From Streptomyces bathyalis (GTDB taxonomy: Bacteria > Actinomycetota > Actinomycetes > Streptomycetales > Streptomycetaceae): 64,000 bases of DNA. Position 1 is the first letter of the stretch. Every line of letters begins with the position of its first letter. The stretch covers positions 4,836,001 to 4,900,000 of the forward strand of contig NZ_CP048882.1 in assembly GCF_015910445.1 (NCBI RefSeq). Reading direction: 5' to 3'. The notes under the pieces are model-generated. The model had not been told where the DNA came from. It did no database searches and saw only the letters and a list, made by a program, of their open reading frames with translations. The translations under genes were made by a program, and so were the position numbers. Shown here one piece after another: positions 15,582 to 23,437 of this stretch.

Positions 15582-16541
15582 GTGACGGCAACGATGACGC
15601 ATGCGGGGACCGGCAGCGAACCGGAGACCCGCGAGGCGCCGGGCGCCGGCAAGCGGGAGCGACGTCCGCTGTCGTGGGGGCGTGTGCTGGCCTGGGCGGC
15701 AATGGCCGTGATCACCCTGATCACGCTGTTCCCGTTCTACTGGATGCTGAGGACGGCGCTCTCCACGAACACCGCCCTGGCGCAGGCTCCCGCCTCGGCG
15801 CTCCCCGTGGACTTCAGCTTCGGCGGCTTCCTGAGGGTCTTCGGCCTGCAGAGCACAAAGGAGGCACTCGCCGAGGGAGGGTCGGGCGGCTCGCTCGAAT
15901 TCTGGCGCTACCTCGCCAACTCGGTCCTGGTCGCCACGATCGTCACCTTCTGCCAGGTGTTCTTCGCCGCGATGGCCGCCTACGCCTTCGCGCGTCTGCG
16001 CTGGCGCGGACGGGACGCCGTGTTCGGCTTCGTGCTGGGCGGACTGATGATCCCCGCGGTCTTCACGCTGCTGCCGAACTTCGTGCTGATCAAGGAAGCC
16101 GGTCTGGTGGACAGCCTGTTCGGCATCGCGACGCCGATGGTATTCATGACGATGCCGTTCGCCGTCTTCTTCCTGCGCCAGTTCTTCCTCGGCATATCCC
16201 GCGAGGTGGAGGAGGCCGCGCTCATCGACGGGGCCGGGCGGATCCGTGTCTTCTTCCGGCTGATACTCCCGATGTCCACGGCGCCCATCGCGACGCTGAG
16301 CATCCTCACGTACATCACCGCGTGGAACGAGTACTTCTGGCCGCTGATGGTCTCCTACAGCGGCAGTTCGCGGGTGCTGACGGTCGCGCTCAGCATCTTC
16401 CGGGCGCAGACCCCGCAGACGGGCACCGACTGGGCGGGCCTGATGGCGGCCACATTCGTCGCCGCCCTGCCCATGGTGCTGCTCTTCGCCCTGCTGGCGA
16501 AGCGCATCGTGAACTCCATCGGCTTCAGCGGCATCAAGTGA
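15582..16541 (+). CDS. sugar ABC transporter permease (MalG/UgpE type)
   Basis: A 319-aa partner permease. After about 35 hydrophilic residues the first helix is VLAWAAMAVITLITLFPFYW, followed by the family phrase MLRTALSTNTAL. The EAA loop is EEAALIDGAGRIRVFFRLILP at about 208-228, and TYITAWNEYFWPL is typical of MalG-like proteins. It would pair with the upstream permease to form the channel. The start follows GAAGGGAAGGTCCGAA. An insertion of about 20 residues (LQSTKEALAEGGSGGSLEFW) before the second helix is common in this subfamily. The next gene begins 11 bp after the stop. Confidence 0.92.
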   Translation: MTATMTHAGTGSEPETREAPGAGKRERRPLSWGRVLAWAAMAVITLITLFPFYWMLRTALSTNTALAQAPASALPVDFSFGGFLRVFGLQSTKEALAEGGSGGSLEFWRYLANSVLVATIVTFCQVFFAAMAAYAFARLRWRGRDAVFGFVLGGLMIPAVFTLLPNFVLIKEAGLVDSLFGIATPMVFMTMPFAVFFLRQFFLGISREVEEAALIDGAGRIRVFFRLILPMSTAPIATLSILTYITAWNEYFWPLMVSYSGSSRVLTVALSIFRAQTPQTGTDWAGLMAATFVAALPMVLLFALLAKRIVNSIGFSGIK

Positions 16542-16552
16542 AGGAGAGTGGG

Positions 16553-17941
16553 ATGAGCACCGCACCACGCGGCACCCGGCGCCGCATCTCCGTCCGGGCC
16601 TGCGCGGCCTCCTTCGTGGCGCTGGCCCTGGCCCTTCCCGCCGCGGGCTGCGCACCGCAGACCGTCTCGGCCGGGGACGAGCACACGGTCTCGTACTGGA
16701 TGTGGGACTCCGCCCAGCAGCCCGCGTACGAGGCGTGCGCGAAGGCGTTCCACAAGAAGAACCCCGGGCTGCGCGTCAAGATCACCCAGATCGGATGGGA
16801 CTCGTACTGGACGAAGCTGACGTCGAGCTTCATCGCCGGCACCCAGCCGGACGTGTTCACCAACCACGTCGCCAAGTACCCCCAGTACGAGGGGCTCGGC
16901 GCGCTCAGCCCGCTGGACGAGCTGGGCCCGACCCGCGGCATCGAGGCATCGGACTACGAACCGGGCCTGGCGAAGCCCTGGACGGGCCGGGACGGGCACC
17001 GCTACGGCGCACCGAAGGACTGGGACACCATCGGCGTCTTCTACAACAAGAAGATCACCAAGGCGGCGGGCGTCAGCGACGCCGAACTGCGCGATCTGGC
17101 CTGGAATCCGCGGGACGGCGGCAGCTTCGAGAAGACCCTCGCCCGTCTGACGGTCGACGCGAACGGGAAGCGCGGCGACGAGCCCGGCTTCGACAAGGAC
17201 AACGTCGTGCGCTACGGCCTGGCCACCAATGACGCCGGTGGAGACAACAGCGGCCAGACGCAGTGGAGTTCGTTTGCCGCCTCGGCCGGCTGGAGCTACA
17301 CGGACAAGAACCCGTGGGGTGAGCACTACAACTACGACCAGAAGGGCTTCCAGAAGACCATCGACTGGTACTTCGGCCTCGCCGAGAAGGGCTACATGGC
17401 CCCGCTGGAGGACTACTCGGACACCAACCACCCGGAGACGCAGCTCGATTCGGGCAAGGCCGCCCTCGCCATGCACGGTTCCTGGATGCTCAGCACATTC
17501 GCCGGCCTCAAGGGCGTCGACCTCGGCATAGCCCCGACGCCGAAGGGCCCGACGGGCAAGCGTGCCTCGATGCTGGGCGGCCTGGCCGACTCCATACCGA
17601 AGGGAGCGAAGAACAAGCAGGGCGCCGCAAAATGGGTCGCCTTCCTGGCCTCGGACGAGTGCCAGAACCTGGTGGGCAAGGACGCGACGGTATTCCCCGC
17701 GACCCCCGAGGGCACGAAGAAGGCCATCGCCACCCACCGCAAGAACGGGCTGGACGTCTCACCCTTCACCCGTCACCTCGAGGAAGGCACGACCTTCTCC
17801 TTCCCGGTGACGGACCACGCCGCCGACATCAACGCGATGATGATCCCCGCCATGCAGGAGATCTACTCGGGCGATTCCCCGGCGAGCTCCCTCTCGGAGA
17901 CGAACAGGCAGATCAACTTCCTCTTCCAGCAAGGCAATTGA
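16553..17941 (+). CDS. sugar ABC transporter solute-binding lipoprotein
   Basis: A 462-aa family 1 extracellular binding protein. The signal peptide has an Arg-rich n-region (RGTRRR) and a lipobox LPAAGC with the lipid-bearing Cys at residue 33. The mature part begins with the usual VSYWMWDSAQQPAYEACAKAFHKKNPGLRVKI, and TQPDVFTNHVAKYPQY and KAALAMHGSWMLSTF are typical of oligosaccharide and sugar-acid binders. The ATG at 16553 sits behind GAAGGAGAGTGGG. It captures the substrate for the two permeases upstream. The ligand is unknown; the neighbouring oxidoreductase suggests a sugar or polyol that is oxidised after uptake. Confidence 0.92.
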   Translation: MSTAPRGTRRRISVRACAASFVALALALPAAGCAPQTVSAGDEHTVSYWMWDSAQQPAYEACAKAFHKKNPGLRVKITQIGWDSYWTKLTSSFIAGTQPDVFTNHVAKYPQYEGLGALSPLDELGPTRGIEASDYEPGLAKPWTGRDGHRYGAPKDWDTIGVFYNKKITKAAGVSDAELRDLAWNPRDGGSFEKTLARLTVDANGKRGDEPGFDKDNVVRYGLATNDAGGDNSGQTQWSSFAASAGWSYTDKNPWGEHYNYDQKGFQKTIDWYFGLAEKGYMAPLEDYSDTNHPETQLDSGKAALAMHGSWMLSTFAGLKGVDLGIAPTPKGPTGKRASMLGGLADSIPKGAKNKQGAAKWVAFLASDECQNLVGKDATVFPATPEGTKKAIATHRKNGLDVSPFTRHLEEGTTFSFPVTDHAADINAMMIPAMQEIYSGDSPASSLSETNRQINFLFQQGN

Positions 17942-17999
17942 GCCAGCGGAAAAATTGAGTACCGAGTAACCACGGCACGCACAGGAAAGGCTTTCGCTC

Positions 18000-19196
18000 G
18001 TGCCCTTCTCCATCGGAATCGTCGGCGCCGGACAGTTCGCCGGATCGTTCGCCAAGCTCTTCCGGCTGCACCCCGGCGTCGGCGCCATTCATGTCACGGA
18101 TCTCCTGCCCGAGCGCGCCGAGCGGCTCGTTGCCGCGGAGGGGCTGGCAGGCACCGTGTCCTCCTTCGACGACATGCTCGAATCGGACGTCGACGCCGTC
18201 GCCCTCTTCACCCAGCGCTGGACCCACGGACCGCTGGCGGTACGGGCGTTGCGCGCGGGCAAGCACGTCTACTCCGCGGTGCCCATGGCGGTCTCCGAGG
18301 AGGAGACGGCGGCCATCATCGAAGCCGTCAAGGAGACCGGCCTCACCTACATGATGGGTGAGACCAGCCACTACAACCCGGCCACGGTCTACGCCCGCGA
18401 GAAGATCGCCGACGGCGGCTTCGGGCGGCTGTTCTACGCCGAGGGCGACTACGTCCACGACATGGACCTGGGCTTCTACGACGCGTACCGCTTCAGCGGG
18501 GGCGAGCGGTGGAAGGAGACGGCCAGCTATCCGCCGCTGCTCTACCCCACGCACAGCATCGGCGGCGTGCTGGGCGCCTGGCAGACGTACGCCACGAGCG
18601 TCAGCGCCGTCGGTGTCCGCGACGAGCGGGGTGACGGCGTGTTCGACCGGGACGTCAGCCAGTTCGGCAACGACTTCTCCAACGCGACGGCGCTCTTCGA
18701 GGTCGCCGGCGGGGGATCGTTCCGCACGAACGAGTTCCGCCGGGTCGGATACCCCTCGCACATCCGTGAGTCACGCTTCCGCTTCTTCGGCACGGAGGGG
18801 AGCTTCGAGCAGCTGGCGACCGTCAGCTTCTGGCAGGACAAGACCGGTGTGCGGGACGTCTCGGAGCATCTGCAGGCCGTCCCGACGCTCTCCGCGGACG
18901 ATCCCTCGCTCGCCGACGTCTCACCGGCGCTGCGTGACGCGTTCATCTCCGGCACGGCTCCGGTGCACGACCGCGCCCGGCTGCCCGCCGAGTTCGCTCA
19001 CGCACCCAACGGGCATGAGGGAAGCCACCACTTCCTCGTCGACGACTTCGTCAACGCGGTGAACGACAGCACGCTGCCTTCCGTCAACGCGTGGGTCGCC
19101 GCCCGCTACACGCTGCCCGGCGTCGTCGCGCACGACTCGGCGCTGCGCGACGGCGAGCGCCTCCCCGTCCCCGACTTCGGTGACGCGCCGGGCTGA
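18000..19196 (+). CDS. Gfo/Idh/MocA-family oxidoreductase
   Basis: A 398-aa NAD(P)-dependent sugar or inositol dehydrogenase-like protein. The Rossmann loop IGIVGAGQFAGSFAKLF is at residues 4-20, a conserved GKHVYSAVPMAVSEEE segment at about 86-101 replaces the usual EKP with VPM, and the C-terminal domain carries GDYVHDMDLGFYD and YPTHSIGGVL. The change of the EKP Lys to Met removes a residue usually involved in catalysis or cofactor binding, so activity may differ. The GTG at 18000 follows AGGAAAGG. It is probably transcribed with the transporter (58-bp gap) and would act on the imported compound. A strong hairpin follows. Confidence 0.88.
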   Translation: MPFSIGIVGAGQFAGSFAKLFRLHPGVGAIHVTDLLPERAERLVAAEGLAGTVSSFDDMLESDVDAVALFTQRWTHGPLAVRALRAGKHVYSAVPMAVSEEETAAIIEAVKETGLTYMMGETSHYNPATVYAREKIADGGFGRLFYAEGDYVHDMDLGFYDAYRFSGGERWKETASYPPLLYPTHSIGGVLGAWQTYATSVSAVGVRDERGDGVFDRDVSQFGNDFSNATALFEVAGGGSFRTNEFRRVGYPSHIRESRFRFFGTEGSFEQLATVSFWQDKTGVRDVSEHLQAVPTLSADDPSLADVSPALRDAFISGTAPVHDRARLPAEFAHAPNGHEGSHHFLVDDFVNAVNDSTLPSVNAWVAARYTLPGVVAHDSALRDGERLPVPDFGDAPG

Positions 19197-19220
19197 CGGC
19201 CCAGGAGCCCGCGCAACACA

Positions 19221-19255
19221 GCGGCCCGGCCCCCTCGGTGAGGGAACCGGGCCGC
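19221..19255. terminator. hairpin between the oxidoreductase and the FtsX-type permease
   Basis: GCGGCCCGG (19221-19229) pairs perfectly with CCGGGCCGC (19247-19255), with further pairing of CCCTC and GAGGG inside the loop. It sits between convergent genes and can serve both strands. Confidence 0.75.
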
Positions 19256-19308
19256 GGTGACGCGCCCTGCCCTGCCCGCGGCGGACCCGCGGGCGGGGCG
19301 CCGCCGGG

Positions 19309-21864
19309 CTACTCCGTCTTGATCGCGGTGAGCATGTTCAGCTTGGCGGCCCGCCGTGCCGGCCACAGCGCGGCCAGCATGCCCACGACCGCCGCCAGTC
19401 CGAGGAAGATCCCGATCCGGTCCCACGGCAGCACCAGCGAGTACGTCGACAGCGACAACCCGACGACCTTGCCCGCGGCCCATCCGAAGAAGATGCCGAG
19501 TCCGATGCCGAGCACACCGCCGAAGAGCGAGATGACGAGCGACTCCAGCCGCACCATCCGCTTGATGCCCCGCCGGTCCAGGCCGATGGCGCGCAGCATC
19601 CCGATCTCCTGCGAGCGTTCGAAGACCGACATCGCCAGTGTGTTGACCACACCCAGCACGGCCACGATCACCGCCATCGCGAGCAGCCCGTAGAGCATGT
19701 TGAGCATCAGGGTGAAGATCTTGGCGATGGACTCCGTGACGTCCTTCTCGTCCTGGACGAGGACGGCCGGATTGCTGCCCAGCGCCTTCTCCAGCGACGC
19801 CTTGACCGAATCGCTCGCGCCATCCTTCGTCTTGACCATCACCTGCATGCTCGAGAGCTGCTTCATGTGCGGGTCGAGAGTCCCGGTGTCGAGCATGATG
19901 CCCCTGATCATCTCGTTGCCCTCGTAGACGCCCGAGACCGTCATCCGGGCCTTCTTCCCGTCCTCGAAGGTGACGGGGAAGGCCGAACCGGTCTTCCAGC
20001 CCTTCTCCTTGGCGGTCTCCTTGTCGACGACGGCCTTGTTGCCGGACAGCCCGTCCCAGCCGCCGGAGACGAACGGCATGTCGGTGAGGTCGCTGATCGT
20101 CTCGCCCTTGACGCCCGTCAGATACTCCGTGGAACTGCCCACCCGGGCCGGGGAGTTGCGCATCGGGCTCAGCGACTCGACCTGGTCGTCGCGCGTCAGC
20201 TTCCGCTCGACGCCGGATGAGAGCGGCGTCTGGTTGGCCATGCTGACGGTGTAGTCCGCCTTCAGCGAATCGGTGGCCAGCTTCTCCACGGCCTGCTGCA
20301 CGCTTCCGGCGATGACGGTCAGACCGGTGATCAGAGTGAGCCCGATCATCAGCGCGGACGCGGTCGCGGCGGTGCGGCGCGGGTTGCGCACCGAGTTCTG
20401 GCGGGCGAGCTTGCCCGAGACCCCGAAGATCCGCATGAACGGCGCGGCGGCGGCGATCAGCGGCCGCGACAGCAGCGGCGTCAGGACGAAGACCCCGATG
20501 AGGAGCGTGGCGGCACCGGCCGAGAGCGGGATCTTGGCCGTGTCGCGGTCGTCCATTCCGGCGCCGTACAGCACGAGTGCCGTGCCCGCGCCGGCCAGCA
20601 GCGCGCCGATCGTGTTGCGGATGACCAGCGAACGCGTCGTCGCCGCCGCGTGGACGCTGCTCATCGCCGCCACCGGCGGGATCTTCGCGGCCTTGCGGGC
20701 CGGGAGCCAGGCGGCGAGGACGGTCACCACGATGCCGGTGGCCAGCGAGGCGCCGATGGCGGTGGCGTCGACGACGAGCGGCCCGTCCGGCACGGTCGCG
20801 CCGAACCTGCCCATGAGCGAGCGCAGCGCCGCTCCGATGCCGACGCCCGCCGCCATGCCGCCGACCGCGGCGACAGTGCCCACGACCAGCGCCTCGATGA
20901 GCACCGAGCGCGTCACCTGACGGCGCCCGGCACCGACTGCGCGCAGCAGCGCCAGCTCCTTGGTGCGCTGGGCGACGAGCATCGTGAAGGTGTTGGCGAT
21001 GATGAAGATGCCGACGAACAGCGAGATCCCGGCGAAGACCAGCATCGCCGTCTGCATCCCGCTCATGCCCTTCTTGATCGCCTCGGACTGGTCGGCGGCG
21101 AGCTTCTTGCCGGTGACCGCGTCCGCGCCCTTGGGAATGATCTTCTCCGCCTGGGACTTCAGCTCCGCCTGCGAAGTGCCGTCGGCGGCCTTCAGCGTGA
21201 TCTGGTCGTACTGCCCCGGCAGGGCGAAGAGCCGCTGGGCGGTGGGGGTGTCGAACAGCACGAGCGTGCCGCCCGCGGCGACATTGCCGTCGTCGGTGGT
21301 GAAGATGCCGACGACGCGCTGCTTGAGCACCGGGCCGTTGACCGACATGCGGGCGGTGTCGCCGATCTCGAAACCGACGCGCTTCGCCGTCGCGGAGTCG
21401 ATGGCGACCTCGTCGGAACCGTGCGGCGCCCGGCCGTTCCTCATCGGGTAACGGGCGTCCTCGGCCTTGCCGTTGCGGCCGGAGTCGTAGTTGCCGCCGG
21501 TGGTCTGCCAGCCCTCGCCGACGAGCTTGCCGTGCTTGTCGGCGAGCGCGGTGAAGCCGGTGACGGAGCCGCTGGCGCTCTGCGCGCCGGGCAGCTCGCG
21601 TGCCTTGTCGAGGGTGGCCTGCGTCAGCCGGTCCTGGCCGCCGGGCCGCCTGCGGGGAGGCCCGGAATCGCCGCCCGCGGGCGGCTCGATGGCGAGGTCG
21701 ACGTTGCTGTAGCCCTTCTCCGAACTCTTCTGGTACGCGTCGGAGATGGTCGAGGTGAAGACCAGGGTGCCGGAGACGAAGGCCACGCCGAGCATCACGG
21801 CGAGCACGGTCATCAGCAGCCGGGCCTTGTGCGCGAAGACGTTGCGCAAGGCAGTACGGAGCAT
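19309..21864 (-). CDS. MacB/FtsX-type ABC transporter permease
   Basis: An 851-aa membrane protein with two FtsX units. The first membrane helix is at residues 16-36 (LLMTVLAVMLGVAFVSGTLVF), followed by a large extracytoplasmic MacB-like domain, a three-helix FtsX block (MLVFAGISLFVGIFIIANTF, RTKELALLRAVGAGRRQV), a second extracytoplasmic domain after about residue 520, and a final FtsX block (LAMAVIVAVLGVVNTLAMSVFERSQEIGMLRAIG). Such proteins do not move solutes through a channel; they use ATP-driven motion for extrusion, sensing or lipid and peptide handling. The start at 21864 gives the family MLRTALRNVFAHKARLLMT opening. The partner ATPase lies 146 bp upstream. Confidence 0.9.
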   Translation of the reverse strand: MLRTALRNVFAHKARLLMTVLAVMLGVAFVSGTLVFTSTISDAYQKSSEKGYSNVDLAIEPPAGGDSGPPRRRPGGQDRLTQATLDKARELPGAQSASGSVTGFTALADKHGKLVGEGWQTTGGNYDSGRNGKAEDARYPMRNGRAPHGSDEVAIDSATAKRVGFEIGDTARMSVNGPVLKQRVVGIFTTDDGNVAAGGTLVLFDTPTAQRLFALPGQYDQITLKAADGTSQAELKSQAEKIIPKGADAVTGKKLAADQSEAIKKGMSGMQTAMLVFAGISLFVGIFIIANTFTMLVAQRTKELALLRAVGAGRRQVTRSVLIEALVVGTVAAVGGMAAGVGIGAALRSLMGRFGATVPDGPLVVDATAIGASLATGIVVTVLAAWLPARKAAKIPPVAAMSSVHAAATTRSLVIRNTIGALLAGAGTALVLYGAGMDDRDTAKIPLSAGAATLLIGVFVLTPLLSRPLIAAAAPFMRIFGVSGKLARQNSVRNPRRTAATASALMIGLTLITGLTVIAGSVQQAVEKLATDSLKADYTVSMANQTPLSSGVERKLTRDDQVESLSPMRNSPARVGSSTEYLTGVKGETISDLTDMPFVSGGWDGLSGNKAVVDKETAKEKGWKTGSAFPVTFEDGKKARMTVSGVYEGNEMIRGIMLDTGTLDPHMKQLSSMQVMVKTKDGASDSVKASLEKALGSNPAVLVQDEKDVTESIAKIFTLMLNMLYGLLAMAVIVAVLGVVNTLAMSVFERSQEIGMLRAIGLDRRGIKRMVRLESLVISLFGGVLGIGLGIFFGWAAGKVVGLSLSTYSLVLPWDRIGIFLGLAAVVGMLAALWPARRAAKLNMLTAIKTE

Positions 21865-22010
21865 CGGTTTGTCCTGGGTTCTGGGTTTCTGGGAACGCGG
21901 TATCCAGCGGCCCGGCGGTCCTGGGCCGGTTCCGGGTTCGTGCTGGTGGTTGCCTCGGCGGGCGGTGCGCGGCCGTGTGGCCGTCGCGGAGGCGCCCGCG
22001 CCGGCGCGGC

Positions 22011-22802
22011 TCAGTTCGTACGCACCCTGGCGTCGAGGTTCTTCATGCGCTCGAGCACCGACTCGGCGGTCGGCCCGGACATGTCGTCGACGATGCGGCC
22101 GTCCGCGAGGAATACGACGCGGTCCGCGTAGGAGGCTGCCACCGGGTCGTGGGTGACCATCACGATCGTCTGGCCCAACTCCCTTACGGAGTTGCGCAGG
22201 AAGCCCAGCACCTCCGCTCCGGCGCGGGAGTCGAGGTTGCCCGTCGGCTCGTCCCCGAAGATGATCTCCGGCCTGCTGGCCAGCGCGCGGGCCACGGCCA
22301 CGCGCTGCTGCTGGCCGCCGGAGAGCTGGCTCGGGCGGTGCTTGAGCCGGCCTGAGAGGCCGACGGTCTCGATGACGCGGTCCAGCCAGGCCTGGTCCGC
22401 CTTGCGGCCCGCGATGTCGAGCGGAAGCGTGATGTTCTCCATCGCGTTGAGCGTCGGAAGCAGGTTGTAGGCCTGGAAGATGAAGCCGATCCGGTCGCGG
22501 CGCAGCTTCGTCAGCTTCTTGTCCTTGAGCCTGGTCAGTTCGGTGTCGCCGATCAGGGCGCTGCCGCTGGAGACCGAGTCGAGGCCCGCCATGCAGTGCA
22601 TCAGGGTCGACTTGCCGGAGCCCGACGGCCCCATGATCGCGGTGTATTCGGCCTTGCGGAACTCGACGGAGACGCGGTCGAGCGCGACCACCTTGGTCTC
22701 GCCCTGCCCGTAGACCTTCGAGAGGTCCGTGGCGCGCGCTGCGGCGACGCCGGCGGGCGCTGGTGCAGCAGCCGGTACGCGGGAGGAGTAGGTGGTGGTC
22801 AC
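22011..22802 (-). CDS. ABC transporter ATP-binding protein (LolD/MacB type)
   Basis: A 263-aa ATPase that should energise the FtsX-type permease. The Walker A loop is GPSGSGKST near residue 54, the Q-loop QAYNLLPTLNAMENI, the signature LSGGQQQR near 157 and Walker B IIFGDEPTGNLDSR, with the H-switch VMVTHDP. The N-terminal 20 residues (VTTTYSSRVPAAAPAPAGVAAA) are a variable Ala/Pro-rich lead. GTG at 22802 is chosen because AGGAGCC lies about 10 bp upstream; an ATG at 22849 would add 16 residues without support. It is transcribed away from bldA. Confidence 0.92.
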   Translation of the reverse strand: MTTTYSSRVPAAAPAPAGVAAARATDLSKVYGQGETKVVALDRVSVEFRKAEYTAIMGPSGSGKSTLMHCMAGLDSVSSGSALIGDTELTRLKDKKLTKLRRDRIGFIFQAYNLLPTLNAMENITLPLDIAGRKADQAWLDRVIETVGLSGRLKHRPSQLSGGQQQRVAVARALASRPEIIFGDEPTGNLDSRAGAEVLGFLRNSVRELGQTIVMVTHDPVAASYADRVVFLADGRIVDDMSGPTAESVLERMKNLDARVRTN

Positions 22803-23150
22803 GGGAGTGGGCTCCTGTCGAACGGTGTACGGATCTCGGGTCCACACCATGTTGTCCTTCCGTGCGCCCCCGCGGATCACCCCCCATGCCCGTATCGGAG
22901 CCAGCCTTCCGAGGTACATCAAAGTCACGCGGTCATCCCTGGGTATGACGGCTCCCCCGAGACGGCGGACGAGGGCGGGCACCCCCGGCGGGACTCCCGC
23001 CGGCGGAAGGCGAATTCCAGTGTCCGGACGGCGACTTTCCGTCATTTCACGTGCCAGGGACGTGATCCGAGCGGCCCTCCGAAGTGGGGGACGCGGCACT
23101 GACGCGTCGTCAGTTGCCCATAAAATAAGACAACATCGAGCTGACGCGCC
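22803..23150. other. non-coding region between the ABC ATPase and bldA
   Basis: No gene is supported here. The stretch is less GC-rich than its surroundings and includes CATAAAATAAGACAAC at about 23119-23134, the most A/T-rich piece of the left half. It probably contains promoters for the divergent ABC operon and regulatory sequence for the tRNA gene. Confidence 0.5.
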
Positions 23151-23151
23151 C

Positions 23152-23179
23152 CAGTTGGGGGCCTGACGCTGGATAGGCT
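23152..23179 (+). promoter_or_regulatory. candidate promoter of the tRNA-Leu(UAA) gene
   Basis: TAGGCT at 23174-23179 is a good -10 element; CAGTTG at 23152-23157 is a weak -35 at 16 bp. Transcription would begin about 55 nt before the mature tRNA. Confidence 0.4.
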
Positions 23180-23240
23180 CTACCTGCACCCTGGGGTAGG
23201 AACCCGCATGCTCTGCGTAACTGCGGGACCTGGAGCCGGT

Positions 23241-23326
23241 GCCCGGATGGTGGAATGTAGACACGACGAGCTTAAACCTCGTTGGCCCTGAGGGCCGTGC
23301 CGGTTCAAGTCCGGCTCCGGGCACCA
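23241..23326 (+). tRNA. bldA: tRNA-Leu, anticodon UAA (bldA)
   Basis: The cloverleaf is complete. Acceptor arms GCCCGGA and TCCGGGC pair over 7 bp; the anticodon stem is ACGAG/CTCGT with loop CTTAAAC, giving anticodon TAA; the long class II variable arm is GGCCC-TGA-GGGCC; the T-arm is GCCGG-TTCAAGT-CCGGC; CCA is encoded. It reads the rare UUA codon. In Streptomyces this is bldA, whose loss blocks aerial growth and antibiotic production because many developmental genes carry TTA codons. By eye I found no in-frame TTA in the genes of this window. It is flanked by an ABC exporter operon on the left, a context I recall for bldA in S. coelicolor. Confidence 0.97.
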
Positions 23327-23437
23327 CCCATGCGCCTGAGCTGTGACGGTCCGGCACATCCTCGCTTCCGTCCGTGTCCACGGACCGACTGCGTCCACGG
23401 ACTCACCGAGCATGAGGACCCACCGGGCGTCCAGGGG

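Noticed and set aside
23370..23402. terminator hairpin after bldA
   Set aside because: GTCCGTG/CACGGAC leaves only a 2-nt loop and competes with a second GTCCACGGAC; it is too weak to call.
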